From positions 26,670 through 90,669 of the forward strand of contig NZ_JMSQ01000016.1 of the NCBI RefSeq assembly GCF_000696575.1: DNA of 64,000 nucleotides. Direction: 5' to 3'. The notes under the pieces are model-generated. The model did no database searches. It saw only the letters and a list, made by a program, of their open reading frames with translations, and was not told the origin of the DNA. Positions 1 through 8,875 of the stretch are shown here, piece by piece (position 1 is the stretch's first letter; every line of letters begins with the position of its first letter). Both the position numbers and the translations under genes were made by a program. Source of the DNA: Siccibacter colletis (GTDB lineage Bacteria > Pseudomonadota > Gammaproteobacteria > Enterobacterales > Enterobacteriaceae).

Positions 1-100
1 ACAGGGGAATCTGACAAAAATATGACCAGTTTTTTTCGTAGTAATATTTTCACATTCGCGTGTCAGGATGACGAAAAAAGGGTGCCACGAGGAGCGAACA

Positions 101-859
101 ATGACCCCTGAATCCCGCCGCACGGCGATCGTCGAACTGGTGACGGCGCATGGCGAGAGCAGTATTGAGCAACTGGCGCAGCACTTTGGTGTCTCGCTGC
201 AAACCGTGCGCAGCGATCTGCGGATGCTGACCGCTGGCGGCCTGCTGCTGCGGCGTCATGGCATGGTGGCCCCTTTCGCCCGCGAAAATATTGGCTATCA
301 GCAGCGGGAGATCGTCAACATTCAGGGCAAGCGCTGGATCGGCGAGCGCACGGCGGTGCTGCTGGGAAACTACATGAGCTGCTTTCTTGGCACTGGCACT
401 ACGGTGGAGATGGTGGCCCGGGCGCTACCGTCGGAAACCCGGCTGGCCGTGTTTACCAATAACCTGCATGCCGCCGACGCGCTGAGTCGTCTCGCCGCCT
501 GCGAGCTGACGGTGGCGGGCGGACGCGTGCGCAAACGCGATCTGGACGTGATCGGCAGCGATGCCCAGTCCTTTTTTAGCCGTTACCGGGTGGACGCCGG
601 AGTGGTGTCGGTAGGGGGGATCGGCGAGGCGGGTGAACTGTATGACTATAACGATGATGAGGTCGCGGCGCGTCAGGCGCTGGTCGCCAGTGCGGCAGTG
701 AGCGTGCTGGTGGTGGACAGCACCAAGTTTGGCCGCAGCGCTATCTGCCAGAACGGCAGCGTGGGGGATTTTGATTTCGTGATAAGCGACCGGCCGCCAA
801 CACCCAGGCAGTTCGCCGTGATGAAGCAGAAAAAAAATCAGTGGTTCGGGCGGGAGTAA
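101..859 (+). CDS. DeoR/GlpR-family transcriptional regulator
   Basis: This 252-residue protein has the DeoR-family layout. An N-terminal winged helix-turn-helix (about residues 5-57, with the typical SLQTVRSDLRML recognition helix) is followed by a DeoRC effector domain containing FTNNL, a VGGIG/DYND stretch and VVDSTKFGR, all close in style to GlpR. Such proteins usually repress a sugar or polyol operon and respond to a phosphorylated sugar, but the ligand cannot be read here. The ATG at 101 is preferred over the in-frame ATG at 68 because a GGAG ribosome site lies just before it. About 100 AT-rich bases upstream probably hold its promoter. The gene is not part of the metE neighbourhood I know from E. 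coli, so it may belong to an accessory carbohydrate locus beyond the left edge. Confidence 0.85.
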   Translation: MTPESRRTAIVELVTAHGESSIEQLAQHFGVSLQTVRSDLRMLTAGGLLLRRHGMVAPFARENIGYQQREIVNIQGKRWIGERTAVLLGNYMSCFLGTGTTVEMVARALPSETRLAVFTNNLHAADALSRLAACELTVAGGRVRKRDLDVIGSDAQSFFSRYRVDAGVVSVGGIGEAGELYDYNDDEVAARQALVASAAVSVLVVDSTKFGRSAICQNGSVGDFDFVISDRPPTPRQFAVMKQKKNQWFGRE

Positions 860-935
860 CCGCTGCCGGGTTAGATGGGGAACGGTGGGTACAGCCAGCC
901 CGGTACGATCCCAGGGCAGGGACATCGCGCACCCA

Positions 936-990
936 CCCTGCCCGTTGCCGGGTTAACTGCCGCGCCATCCCTGGCGCGCTCAGGTTATTA
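936..990. other. Intergenic hairpins between regulator and metE
   Basis: The gap between the regulator and the metE stop holds two GC-rich inverted repeats: 914-921 with 936-943, and 961-967 with 972-978. Neither has a clear T tract, so they may be Rho-dependent ends or simple RNA-stabilising structures for the converging genes. Confidence 0.35.
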
Positions 991-3249
991 CGCCGTGCGC
1001 AGGTTCTGCGCGGCTTTCACCATGTTCGCCAGCGCGGCGCGGGTTTCCGGCCAGCCGCGGGTTTTCAGGCCGCAGTCCGGGTTCACCCACAGACGCTCCG
1101 CCGGGATACGCTGCGCCGCTTTTTGCAGCAGGGCTTCAATCCACTCCACGCTCGGTACGTTCGGCGAGTGAATGTCATACACCCCCGGCCCGATTTCGTT
1201 CGGGTATTCGAACTCCTCAAACGATTCCAGCAGCTCCATGTCGGAACGTGAGGTTTCAATGGTGATTACGTCCGCATCCAGCGCAGCAATGGAATCCATG
1301 ATGTCGTTGAACTCGCAGTAACACATGTGGGTGTGGATCTGGGTATCGTCGCGCACCACGGCAGCATTGATACGGAATGCTTCCACGCCCCACTTCAGAT
1401 AGTCATCCCAGTCGCTGCGACGCAGCGGCAGTCCTTCGCGCAGCGCTGGCTCATCAATCTGGATGATGCCGATACCTGCCGCTTCCAGATCCTGTACTTC
1501 GTCGCGCAGCGCCAGGGCAATCTGTCGGGCGATGGTTTCGCGGGAAACGTCTTCGCGCGGAAACGACCAGCAGAGAATGGTGACCGGCCCGGTCAGCATG
1601 CCTTTAACCGGTTTGTCGGTCAGGGACTGGGCATACTTCGCCCATTCAACGGTGATCGCTTCCGGGCGGCTGATGTCGCCGATCACCACTGGCGGCTTCA
1701 CGCAGCGGGAACCGTAGCTCTGCACCCAGCCGTTCTGGGTGAACACGAAGCCGTCGAGGTGCTCGCCGAAGTACTCCACCATGTCGTTACGCTCGGCTTC
1801 ACCGTGAACCAGCACGTCCAGCCCCAGGCGCTCCTGCTCAACGATGGCCTGCTTGATGTGCTCCGCGATGCCGGTGCGGTAGTTGCTGGCGTCGAGGTTA
1901 CCTTTTTTGAAGTCCAGACGCAGGCCGCGGATCTCAGTGGTCTGCGGGAAGGAACCGATAGTGGTGGTCGGCCATGCCGGCAGGTTGAAACGCTCGCGCT
2001 GGGCGGCGGCACGCTGCTGGTAGTCGCTCTGGCGCTGGCTGTCTTTAGCCGTGATGGCCGCCAGGCGTTGCTCCACCGCCGGGTTGTGGACGCGGCTGGA
2101 GTGGCGACGCGCCTGAATCGGGGCGCTCCACGCAGTGATTTTGGCGGTATCGCCGCTGTTCAGGGCATCACGCAGCAGCGCCAGCTCCTCACATTTTTGC
2201 AGCGCAAAGGCGAACCAGCTTTTTACTTCAGCATCCAGACGCGTCTCAACGCTCAGGTCAATCGGGCTGTGCAGCAGCGAGCAGGATGACCCGATCCACA
2301 ATTCACGTTTGCCGACGATCGCCTGGAGCTGAGCATATTTTTCCGTCAGATTGGCGCGCCAGACGTTACGCCCGTTAACCACGCCAGCCGAAAGCAGCCA
2401 GTCAGCCGGCAGGCGCTGATGAAGCTGCGCCACGTCGTCTTTACCATGCACCAGATCCACGTGCAGGCCCTGTACCGGCAGTGCAGCGATGGTATCAAGA
2501 TTCGGCGTTACGCCTTCAAAGTAGGTGGTCAGCAGCAGTTTTACCTGGCCTGTCAGCGCGTCATACGCCGGTTTAAAGGCATCAAGCCATGCCTGCGGCA
2601 GCTCCAGTACCAGCGCCGGTTCATCAATCTGCACCCACTGCACGCCGCGCTTCGCCAGCTCGGCGATCACCTGCTGATACACCGGCAGAATGTCATTCAG
2701 CAGTGACAGACGGTCAAACTGCTCGCCCTTCACTTTACCCAGCCACAGGTACGTTACCGGGCCCAGCAGTACCGGCTTCACCTGATGGCCGAGCGCCAGC
2801 GCTTCGTCCACCTCGTCCAGCAGCTGGGTCCAGCTCAGGCTGAACTGCTGGCCTTTGGTGAACTCCGGCACGATGTAGTGGTAGTTGGTGTTGAACCATT
2901 TGGTCATTTCACCCGCCGCCGCCGGTTCGCCGGTCGGTGCGCGGCCGCGGCCAATGCGGAACAGGGTGTCGATATCGACGGAGCCGTCTTTATTCTGGTG
3001 ACGCGCGGGAATGTTGCCCAGCAGCAGGCTGGTGGTGAGAACGTGATCGTACCAGGCGAAATCGCCCACCGGCAGCAGGTCGATACCGGCCTGTTTTTGC
3101 TGTTCCCAGTGGCGGGCACGCAGCTCGCGGCCCACCGCCAGTAATTCTTCACGGGTGCTGTTACCCGCCCAGTAGCTTTCCTGTGCTTTTTTCAGTTCGC
3201 GACGCAGGCCGACGCGGGGGAAACCGAGGGTGTGATTATAGATACTCAT
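988..3249 (-). CDS. metE: Cobalamin-independent methionine synthase
   Basis: MetE transfers the methyl group of 5-methyltetrahydropteroyltri-glutamate directly to homocysteine, the last step of methionine synthesis, in the cytosol and without B12. The 753-residue length equals that of the E. coli enzyme and the sequence is nearly co-linear with it. The C-terminal catalytic barrel shows the zinc-binding HTHMCYC cluster (around residue 641) and the second cysteine, C726, in NPDCGLKTR. The N-terminal half begins with the conserved [14 protein letters not shown]. It diverges from metR. MetR activation with homocysteine and MetJ repression are expected; a MetJ-type operator is visible in the shared 125-bp intergenic region. 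Confidence 0.98.
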   Translation of the reverse strand: MSIYNHTLGFPRVGLRRELKKAQESYWAGNSTREELLAVGRELRARHWEQQKQAGIDLLPVGDFAWYDHVLTTSLLLGNIPARHQNKDGSVDIDTLFRIGRGRAPTGEPAAAGEMTKWFNTNYHYIVPEFTKGQQFSLSWTQLLDEVDEALALGHQVKPVLLGPVTYLWLGKVKGEQFDRLSLLNDILPVYQQVIAELAKRGVQWVQIDEPALVLELPQAWLDAFKPAYDALTGQVKLLLTTYFEGVTPNLDTIAALPVQGLHVDLVHGKDDVAQLHQRLPADWLLSAGVVNGRNVWRANLTEKYAQLQAIVGKRELWIGSSCSLLHSPIDLSVETRLDAEVKSWFAFALQKCEELALLRDALNSGDTAKITAWSAPIQARRHSSRVHNPAVEQRLAAITAKDSQRQSDYQQRAAAQRERFNLPAWPTTTIGSFPQTTEIRGLRLDFKKGNLDASNYRTGIAEHIKQAIVEQERLGLDVLVHGEAERNDMVEYFGEHLDGFVFTQNGWVQSYGSRCVKPPVVIGDISRPEAITVEWAKYAQSLTDKPVKGMLTGPVTILCWSFPREDVSRETIARQIALALRDEVQDLEAAGIGIIQIDEPALREGLPLRRSDWDDYLKWGVEAFRINAAVVRDDTQIHTHMCYCEFNDIMDSIAALDADVITIETSRSDMELLESFEEFEYPNEIGPGVYDIHSPNVPSVEWIEALLQKAAQRIPAERLWVNPDCGLKTRGWPETRAALANMVKAAQNLRTA

Positions 3250-3279
3250 TGTTTTGCCTCTTAGGATTCAGTTTAATCC

Positions 3280-3303
3280 GGTGGTTTAGACGTCCAGATG
3301 TTT
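3280..3303. promoter_or_regulatory. Putative MetJ operator (tandem met boxes)
   Basis: Two adjacent octamers, AGACGTCC (3288-3295) and AGATGTTT (3296-3303), resemble the met box AGACGTCT, with a weaker third box to the left. They lie in the metE-metR divergent promoter region, where MetJ with S-adenosylmethionine represses both genes in E. coli. Confidence 0.7.
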
Positions 3304-3362
3304 ACACCGCTATAATTCGCGGTTACTGTATATTCCTCAAGCGCAAATTGTTCATGGCGAAG

Positions 3363-3375
3363 TGAAGGACTTTCA
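3363..3375. promoter_or_regulatory. Candidate MetR binding site
   Basis: TGAAGGACTTTCA fits the MetR consensus TGAA-N5-TTCA exactly. Its last base is the A of the metR start codon, so bound MetR could both help activate metE and block metR. It could also be fortuitous, since the sequence also contains the metR ribosome site (AAGGA). Confidence 0.5.
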
Positions 3376-4331
3376 TGATCGAGATTAAACACCTGCGAAC
3401 GCTTCAGGCACTGCGAAGCTGCGGCTCTCTGGCGGCAGCGGCGGCCACGTTGCATCAGACCCAGTCGGCCCTGTCGCACCAGTTCAGCGATCTGGAACAG
3501 CGGCTCGGATTCCGCCTCTTCGTGCGCAAGAGTCAGCCTTTGCGCTTCACGCCGCAGGGCGAAATTTTGCTGCAGCTGGCCGAACAGGTTCTGCCGCAGA
3601 TAAGCCGCGCGTTGCAGTCCTGTCATGAGCCGCAGCAGACGCGGCTGCGCATCGCCATTGAGTGCCACAGCTGTATTCAGTGGCTGACGCCCGCGCTGGA
3701 GAATTTCCGCCGCCAGTGGCCGCAGGTGGAGATGGACTTTAAATCGGGCGTGACCTTCGACCCACAGCCAGCGCTGCAACAGGGCGAGCTGGATATTGTT
3801 CTGACGTCAGACATCCTGCCGCGCAGCGGTCTGCACTACTCGCCGATGTTTGATTTTGAAGTGCGGCTGGTGCTGGCGCCGGATCATCCGCTGGCGGCGA
3901 ACCCGCACATCACGCCGGACGATCTGGCCAGCGAGACGCTGCTGATCTACCCGGTGCAGCGTGGCCGGCTCGATATCTGGCGGCACTTCCTTCAGCCGGC
4001 TGGAGTCAGCCCGTCGCTGAAAAGCGTGGATAACACCCTGCTGCTGATCCAGATGGTGGCGGCGAACATGGGCATTGCGGCGCTGCCGCACTGGGTGGTG
4101 GAGAGTTTTGAGCGCCAGGGCCTGGTGGTCACCCGAACCCTGGGCGAAGGCTTATGGAGCCGGCTGTACGCGGCGGTGCGCGATGGCGAACAGCGTCAAC
4201 CGGCTGCAGAGGCGTTTATTCGCTTTGCGCGGAATCACGCCTGCGAACATCTGCCGTTTGTGAAGAGCGCGGAGCGACCCACCGGCGATGGACCCACAGT
4301 GACGCCACTATCACTGCCCCTCCAAGGATAA
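3375..4331 (+). CDS. metR: LysR-type activator of methionine genes
   Basis: MetR activates metE, metH and related genes with homocysteine as co-effector. The 318-residue protein has the LysR N-terminal helix-turn-helix (residues 1-60: [15 protein letters not shown], then [15 protein letters not shown]) and a periplasmic-binding-protein-like effector domain, and it is one residue longer than my recollection of the E. coli protein. It is divergent from metE. The last 116 bp overlap the convergent bioP gene, so the C-terminal tail ([12 protein letters not shown]...) is encoded opposite the end of bioP. Confidence 0.97.
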   Translation: MIEIKHLRTLQALRSCGSLAAAAATLHQTQSALSHQFSDLEQRLGFRLFVRKSQPLRFTPQGEILLQLAEQVLPQISRALQSCHEPQQTRLRIAIECHSCIQWLTPALENFRRQWPQVEMDFKSGVTFDPQPALQQGELDIVLTSDILPRSGLHYSPMFDFEVRLVLAPDHPLAANPHITPDDLASETLLIYPVQRGRLDIWRHFLQPAGVSPSLKSVDNTLLLIQMVAANMGIAALPHWVVESFERQGLVVTRTLGEGLWSRLYAAVRDGEQRQPAAEAFIRFARNHACEHLPFVKSAERPTGDGPTVTPLSLPLQG

Positions 4332-5115
4332 AGCTCGGCCAGTGCGGCTGCTGGTGCCAGATGGCAAGGTTGACCAGCAGCCCGGCAGGCACATGCATAT
4401 TGTTCATGATGCCGAGCGTGCCGGCATCAACCTGCGTCGCTCCGTAGTTCCACATGAAGTAGCCGATACCCGAAGCCGCCACACCCAGCCAGATGAGAAT
4501 GCCCCACTGCAGGCCGGTGGTCGGGAGCTTCTGCGGATTGCCCATCACCACCCACGCCAGCGCCGCGATGATAAACGCCCCGAGGTAGAACCAGGAAAAC
4601 GCGCTGTGCTGCGGCATCGGGTGCGTTTCCATCAGGCGTTTGTAGCCCACCATGCCGATTGCAAAGCTGATGTTTGCCAGCTGTACCAGAATCAGGCCAA
4701 TCCAGAAGTGGTCGCTGACTTGGTCGTAGCGAATAATCGCCGCACCAATCACCGCCAGCCCGGCGCTCAGCAGATAGCCCCAGCGCAGACGGCGCTTGCT
4801 CAGCAGATCGTAAATCAGCGTGATGTAGAGCGGCGTCAGGACGGTAAACAGCAGGAATTCAGAGACCGTAAGATAGAGATAGGCCTGGAAGCTCAGCAGA
4901 TACATGATGCCGAGCTGCATCGCGCCCACCAGCATATACAGGCTCAGGGTTTTCAGGCTGTGGCCTTTGACGCGTAAAAACGGCAGAAACACCAGTGCGG
5001 CCAGACCGACGCGCATCAGAACGGAAAAATAGCTGTCCACCTGCCCCGCCAGATATTCGCCGATCAGGCTGAACGAAAAGGCCCAGAGGATGGTGGTAAT
5101 GATCAGTAGCGCCAC
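4216..5115 (-). CDS. bioP: Biotin transporter, EamA/DMT family
   Basis: This is YigM, identified in E. coli as a high-affinity biotin uptake protein. The 299 residues form two EamA repeats with about ten hydrophobic inner-membrane segments, starting at [18 protein letters not shown] and ending in a basic cytoplasmic tail rich in R and S. Its 3' end overlaps metR tail-to-tail by 116 bp. It stands alone on its strand; a 28-bp inverted repeat (5187-5215) lies between its start and the yigL stop. Confidence 0.92.
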   Translation of the reverse strand: MALLIITTILWAFSFSLIGEYLAGQVDSYFSVLMRVGLAALVFLPFLRVKGHSLKTLSLYMLVGAMQLGIMYLLSFQAYLYLTVSEFLLFTVLTPLYITLIYDLLSKRRLRWGYLLSAGLAVIGAAIIRYDQVSDHFWIGLILVQLANISFAIGMVGYKRLMETHPMPQHSAFSWFYLGAFIIAALAWVVMGNPQKLPTTGLQWGILIWLGVAASGIGYFMWNYGATQVDAGTLGIMNNMHVPAGLLVNLAIWHQQPHWPSFILGGAVIVASLWVHRRWVAPRSSQTADVRRRDSAQSE

Positions 5116-5186
5116 GGCAAGAATCTCTCATGTTGATGAGAGGGCATTGTAGCGAAGCAAAAATAAACGCGTGCGACTATTTGGTT

Positions 5187-5215
5187 GACGAGTGGCTTAA
5201 TATTAACCACTCGTC
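5187..5215 (-). other. Hairpin downstream of yigL
   Basis: A perfect 9-bp inverted repeat (GACGAGTGG / CCACTCGTC) with an 11-base AT loop lies ten bases after the yigL stop. It has no strong T tract, so it may protect the 3' end of the transcript rather than terminate it. Confidence 0.4.
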
Positions 5216-5225
5216 ATGGGCACAT

Positions 5226-6026
5226 TTAGTCGAGGAACAGCTTACGCAGGTAGCGCGGCACCGCGTCGTCGGCGTTGCTGCCGATCACTTCCAGCTCGGG
5301 CAGCAGATCCTTCAGGCGCTGATGGGCGTTATCCATGATGCAGCCTTTCCCCGCCATCGACAGCATCTCTTTGTCATTCATGCCATCGCCAAAGGCGATG
5401 CAGGACGCGAGGTTATAGCCCATTGCTTTGGATACTGCTTCCAGCGCGTGGCCTTTCGAGACGCCGCCCGCCATCACTTCCAGGCAGGTCAGGGTTGAGA
5501 AGCTGACGTTAACGCGGTCACCCCAACGGGCATTGATCGCCTGCTCGAGCGGCAGCAGCGTTTCGTGGGTGTCGCAGGTAAAGAACACTTTGCTGATCCC
5601 TTCCGGCTCCAGCAGGCCCGGCTCGTAGAGCGAGTACTGGAATACCGCTTCCTGGAAGAAGCGCATCTCATCGGGACGGTGGCGGCTGATGAACCACTCG
5701 TCGTCGCGGTAGATATTCGTAATGATGTCCGGGTGGTTATGCATCATGCCGAACAGGTCAGTGGCGATGTCGCGATCGAGGTTATGCGTGAACACCAGAT
5801 TACCGGCGGTGTCGTGCACGCGCGCGCCATTCGAGGTGATCATGTAGGCTTCAATTTCGAGGTTGTCGCGGATCTGGCCGACGTCAACATGGTGACGACC
5901 GGTGGCGAAAACAAAGTGGATACCGCGTGACGTCAGCAGGCGCAGCGTCTCTTTCGCATAGGGCGTAAGGCGATGTTCGGGGGATAACAATGTGCCATCT
6001 AAATCGGACGCAACAACCTGATACAT
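5226..6026 (-). CDS. yigL: HAD-superfamily phosphatase YigL
   Basis: YigL is a Cof-type HAD hydrolase that dephosphorylates sugar phosphates and pyridoxal phosphate, and it helps E. coli and Salmonella survive glucose-phosphate stress. The 266 residues match the E. coli length. Motif I, DLDGT (nucleophile D8, acid D10), is at the N-terminus; the C2-type cap lies in the middle; and motif IV, FGDGMND, is near residue 215. It follows pldB with a 52-bp gap. In E. coli and Salmonella the SgrS small RNA stabilises yigL mRNA by pairing inside the pldB coding region; the same gene order suggests the same control. Confidence 0.95.
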   Translation of the reverse strand: MYQVVASDLDGTLLSPEHRLTPYAKETLRLLTSRGIHFVFATGRHHVDVGQIRDNLEIEAYMITSNGARVHDTAGNLVFTHNLDRDIATDLFGMMHNHPDIITNIYRDDEWFISRHRPDEMRFFQEAVFQYSLYEPGLLEPEGISKVFFTCDTHETLLPLEQAINARWGDRVNVSFSTLTCLEVMAGGVSKGHALEAVSKAMGYNLASCIAFGDGMNDKEMLSMAGKGCIMDNAHQRLKDLLPELEVIGSNADDAVPRYLRKLFLD

Positions 6027-6078
6027 AAGAATAATTCAACCTCTGATAGTAAATGCGATGCGGGCGGGCCGCAGTAGA

Positions 6079-7071
6079 TTAACGGTGCCGGTCAAAAAAC
6101 CCGACAATGGCATGGAGTGCAACTGCACGCATCGCGTCCTTCTCAAACAGGATCTCATGGTATGCGCCTTTTATGACGTAAGGTTTACCCCCCTCACACG
6201 GGTAGCCTGCCGCGGCGCGAAGCTCGCAGAAGCGGTCGTGCATGCGGTTATCCACCACCTGCTCCTCTTCGGCCTGAATCAGCAGCATCGGGGTGGTAAC
6301 GGCAGTGGCACCTGCCATCACCTGCTCCCCGGCCAGTACGCCTTCGCGCACCCAGTGATACGTCGGCCCGCCCACGCGCAGCCGTGGCTCATCGGCATAG
6401 AAGCGCAGATTGCGCCGGTAGCGCTGGCGGCTGTGGGTCAGAACATTGACGCTGAACGGCAGTGCCCGCCAGCGACCGGTGCCGATGGCATAGCCGTCGC
6501 GTACCCGGGGATGGCCCTCCGCCCAGTCGAGGATCTGACGCACCATCCACTCCGGCAGACGCATCACGATGCCAAACATCGGCGCGCAGAGCGCAATGGC
6601 GTCGCAGGCATCCGGCTGACGCTGCAAAAACAGCGTGGCGATAGCACCGCCCATGGAATGACCCAGAATAAAACGCTGACGCCACGGCCCGGCAGCCACT
6701 TCCTGCTGCCAGAAGGCGGCAAAGTCATCGACGTAGTCGCTGAAGTTCACCACATGCCCGCGGTGGGTATCATCGAGCATCCGCCCGGAGCGGCCCTGGC
6801 CGCGGTGATCGATAATCAGAATATCGAACCCGCAGTGGAACAGATCGTACGCCAGCTCGGCATACTTCACGTAGCTTTCGATGCGGCCCGGGCAGATCAC
6901 CACCACCCGATCGTTGTTGACGCCACGGAAACGCACGAAGCGCACCGGTATCCCGTCTACGCCCGTCAGTTCGCCCTCTTCACGCTGCTGCCAGAACGCG
7001 GTCAGCGGCCCCATGGTGAACGCAGCGAACGCGTCCTCCCGCGATTTCCATTCGGATTTGTGCTGAAACAT
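6079..7071 (-). CDS. pldB: Lysophospholipase L2
   Basis: PldB is an alpha/beta hydrolase that degrades lysophospholipids at the inner membrane. The 330-residue protein has the nucleophile elbow GHSMGG and the conserved RIESYVKYAELAYDLF region. It is about ten residues shorter at the C-terminus than the E. coli protein, which I recall as 340. It is first in a pldB-yigL pair, with rhtB divergent upstream. Confidence 0.95.
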   Translation of the reverse strand: MFQHKSEWKSREDAFAAFTMGPLTAFWQQREEGELTGVDGIPVRFVRFRGVNNDRVVVICPGRIESYVKYAELAYDLFHCGFDILIIDHRGQGRSGRMLDDTHRGHVVNFSDYVDDFAAFWQQEVAAGPWRQRFILGHSMGGAIATLFLQRQPDACDAIALCAPMFGIVMRLPEWMVRQILDWAEGHPRVRDGYAIGTGRWRALPFSVNVLTHSRQRYRRNLRFYADEPRLRVGGPTYHWVREGVLAGEQVMAGATAVTTPMLLIQAEEEQVVDNRMHDRFCELRAAAGYPCEGGKPYVIKGAYHEILFEKDAMRAVALHAIVGFFDRHR

Positions 7072-7180
7072 AGGGTGATTTGCGCCGTATTATCGTGAGT
7101 TAAACGCTTTTCTGTGATTCGTAGCACAACTACAAGCAATAGCGTATTGTGGCATAAAAGTGTACATCCAGGAATCAGAC

Positions 7181-7801
7181 ATGACCCTCGACTGGTGGTT
7201 TGCCTATCTTCTTACCTCGGTGATTTTAAGCGTATCTCCCGGCTCCGGGGCGATTAACACCATGACCACCGCCATCAGTCACGGCTATCGTGGCGCGGCG
7301 GCGTCCATCGCCGGGTTGCAGACCGGGCTGGCGATCCATATCGTCCTGGTGGGCGTCGGGCTGGGCACGCTGTTCTCACGCTCGCTGCTGGCGTTTGAAA
7401 TATTGAAGTGGGCTGGCGCGGCGTACCTCATCTGGCTCGGCATCCAGCAGTGGCGCGCAGCGGGCGCGCTCGATCTCAATACCCTGGCCCATACCCAGTC
7501 GCGCGGGCGGCTGTTTAAGCGCGCGGTGTTTGTGAACCTGACCAACCCGAAAAGCATCGTGTTTCTTGCCGCGCTGTTCCCGCAGTTCATCGTCCCGCAG
7601 CAGCCGCAGGTGATGCAGTATGTGGTGCTGGGCGTCACTACCGTGGTGGTGGATATCATTGTGATGATCGGATACGCCACACTCGCCACCCGCATTGCGG
7701 CCTGGATCAAAGGCCCGCGCCAGATGAAGGCGCTGAACCGGGTGTTCGGTTCGCTGTTTATGGCGATAGGCGCGCTGCTGGCGACCGCACGTTCTCACTG
7801 A
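7181..7801 (+). CDS. rhtB: Homoserine/homoserine lactone efflux protein
   Basis: RhtB is a LysE/RhtB-family inner-membrane exporter of homoserine and related amino acids. From the ATG at 7181 the protein is 206 residues, the E. coli length. An upstream in-frame ATG at 7160 would add seven residues but lacks a ribosome site, whereas AGGA stands before 7181. About six hydrophobic segments are visible, with the family signature [13 protein letters not shown] at residues 19-31. It is divergent from pldB and followed by a small membrane-protein gene. Confidence 0.95.
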   Translation: MTLDWWFAYLLTSVILSVSPGSGAINTMTTAISHGYRGAAASIAGLQTGLAIHIVLVGVGLGTLFSRSLLAFEILKWAGAAYLIWLGIQQWRAAGALDLNTLAHTQSRGRLFKRAVFVNLTNPKSIVFLAALFPQFIVPQQPQVMQYVVLGVTTVVVDIIVMIGYATLATRIAAWIKGPRQMKALNRVFGSLFMAIGALLATARSH

Positions 7802-7874
7802 TTGCGGGTCGATTTTCTGAGCAACAGGCTATACAGTGTCGGCTTCGCAACGACGTGCAGCTATCGGAGAACCC

Positions 7875-8135
7875 ATGCGGGAAAAATTACGCACCCCGGA
7901 AGGAAAGAAATTCCTTCTCTGCCTGGTTATTGTCTTTTTGATCGCCGGGTCCGTCATTTCGACGGTGACGTTTGAAGGCGTCGAGGACCAGTACAACCTG
8001 CCGATGGAAAACTGGCCGGTGTCGCTGTTCATCATGCAGGGCGTCTGGACCTTTATCTATACCATCGTCTTTACCATTCTCGGCTCGCTGCCGTTTGGCT
8101 TTTACTTCCTCGGCCCGAAAGACGATCGCGGCTGA
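7875..8135 (+). CDS. Small inner-membrane protein (DUF2534-like)
   Basis: The 86-residue protein begins at the ATG at 7875, which has CGGAGA seven bases upstream; an in-frame ATG at 7836 lacks such a signal. It has a basic N-terminus (MREKLRTPEGKK), a membrane segment at about residues 13-32, a short acidic, probably periplasmic loop (EGVEDQYNLPMENWP), and a second long hydrophobic stretch at 48-79. It resembles enterobacterial proteins filed as DUF2534, with no assigned function. I know no gene at this place in E. coli K-12. It is flanked by the exporters rhtB and rhtC and ends at a strong terminator. Confidence 0.75.
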   Translation: MREKLRTPEGKKFLLCLVIVFLIAGSVISTVTFEGVEDQYNLPMENWPVSLFIMQGVWTFIYTIVFTILGSLPFGFYFLGPKDDRG

Positions 8136-8143
8136 TGAAAACG

Positions 8144-8170
8144 ACAACGCCCGCAGCTGGCGGGCGTTGT
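8144..8170. terminator. Bidirectional hairpin between small membrane gene and rhtC
   Basis: A perfect 11-bp inverted repeat (ACAACGCCCGC / GCGGGCGTTGT) with a five-base loop sits between two converging genes. The flanking T tracts are weak, but the stem is strong. Confidence 0.75.
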
Positions 8171-8193
8171 GATTCAGCGCTAACGTGCGCGGT

Positions 8194-8814
8194 TCAGCGC
8201 GAGATAATCAGGTGGATACCGAACCCGGCAAACAGTACGCCGGCGACGCCGTCGATCCATTTCGCCAGCCGCTGATAGCCGCGACGCATTTTTGGCAGCG
8301 CAAACAGGCTGGCCACCAGGCTAAACCAGGCCAGGGTTTCCACAGCAATCAGCACAAAGATGCCCCAGCGCTCGGCGCTGCCCACGCTGTCGCCGACAAA
8401 CAGCGAGAAGACGCTGCCAAAATAGATGATGGCTTTCGGGTTCGCCAGATTGGTCAGCAGCCCCTTAATAAAGCTGCGTCCGCCGTGCGCCAGTTCAACC
8501 GCCGGAGCATCGGTCGCCGGCTCGCCCTTCTTCAGCGCACCGCGCAGCATCTGATAGCCCATCCAGCACAGATAAAGCCCACCGCCGACCATAATAATGT
8601 TGTGCAGCCACGCCATTTTTTCGAGGATTAAGTGCAGGCCGAGCAGCGCCACGCCCGCCCAAATCATGACGCCTGCGGTAATACCCAGCACGCCCATCAT
8701 GGCTTCTTTACGGGAACGGCTGACCGCCGTCTGAGAGACGAAAAAGAAATCGGGGCCGGGGCTCAGCAGGGCAACGAGATGCACCATCGCCACCGTCAGG
8801 AACAGCATCAACAT
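8194..8814 (-). CDS. rhtC: Threonine efflux protein
   Basis: RhtC is a LysE/RhtB-family exporter of threonine. The 206-residue form starting at 8814 matches the E. coli start MLMLFLTVAM; an ATG two codons upstream (8820) is an alternative. It carries the family motif SPGPDFFFVSQTA and about six hydrophobic segments. recQ lies upstream on the same strand. Confidence 0.94.
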   Translation of the reverse strand: MLMLFLTVAMVHLVALLSPGPDFFFVSQTAVSRSRKEAMMGVLGITAGVMIWAGVALLGLHLILEKMAWLHNIIMVGGGLYLCWMGYQMLRGALKKGEPATDAPAVELAHGGRSFIKGLLTNLANPKAIIYFGSVFSLFVGDSVGSAERWGIFVLIAVETLAWFSLVASLFALPKMRRGYQRLAKWIDGVAGVLFAGFGIHLIISR

Positions 8815-8875
8815 AAACATGACTCGCGGAAAAAAAGTGAAGGGGGATTATCCTGCCACGTTCGGGCCAACGTGG

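Noticed and set aside
8144..8170. Operator for rhtC in the 11-bp inverted repeat
   Set aside because: It lies between the 3' ends of converging genes, so a terminator is the simpler reading.
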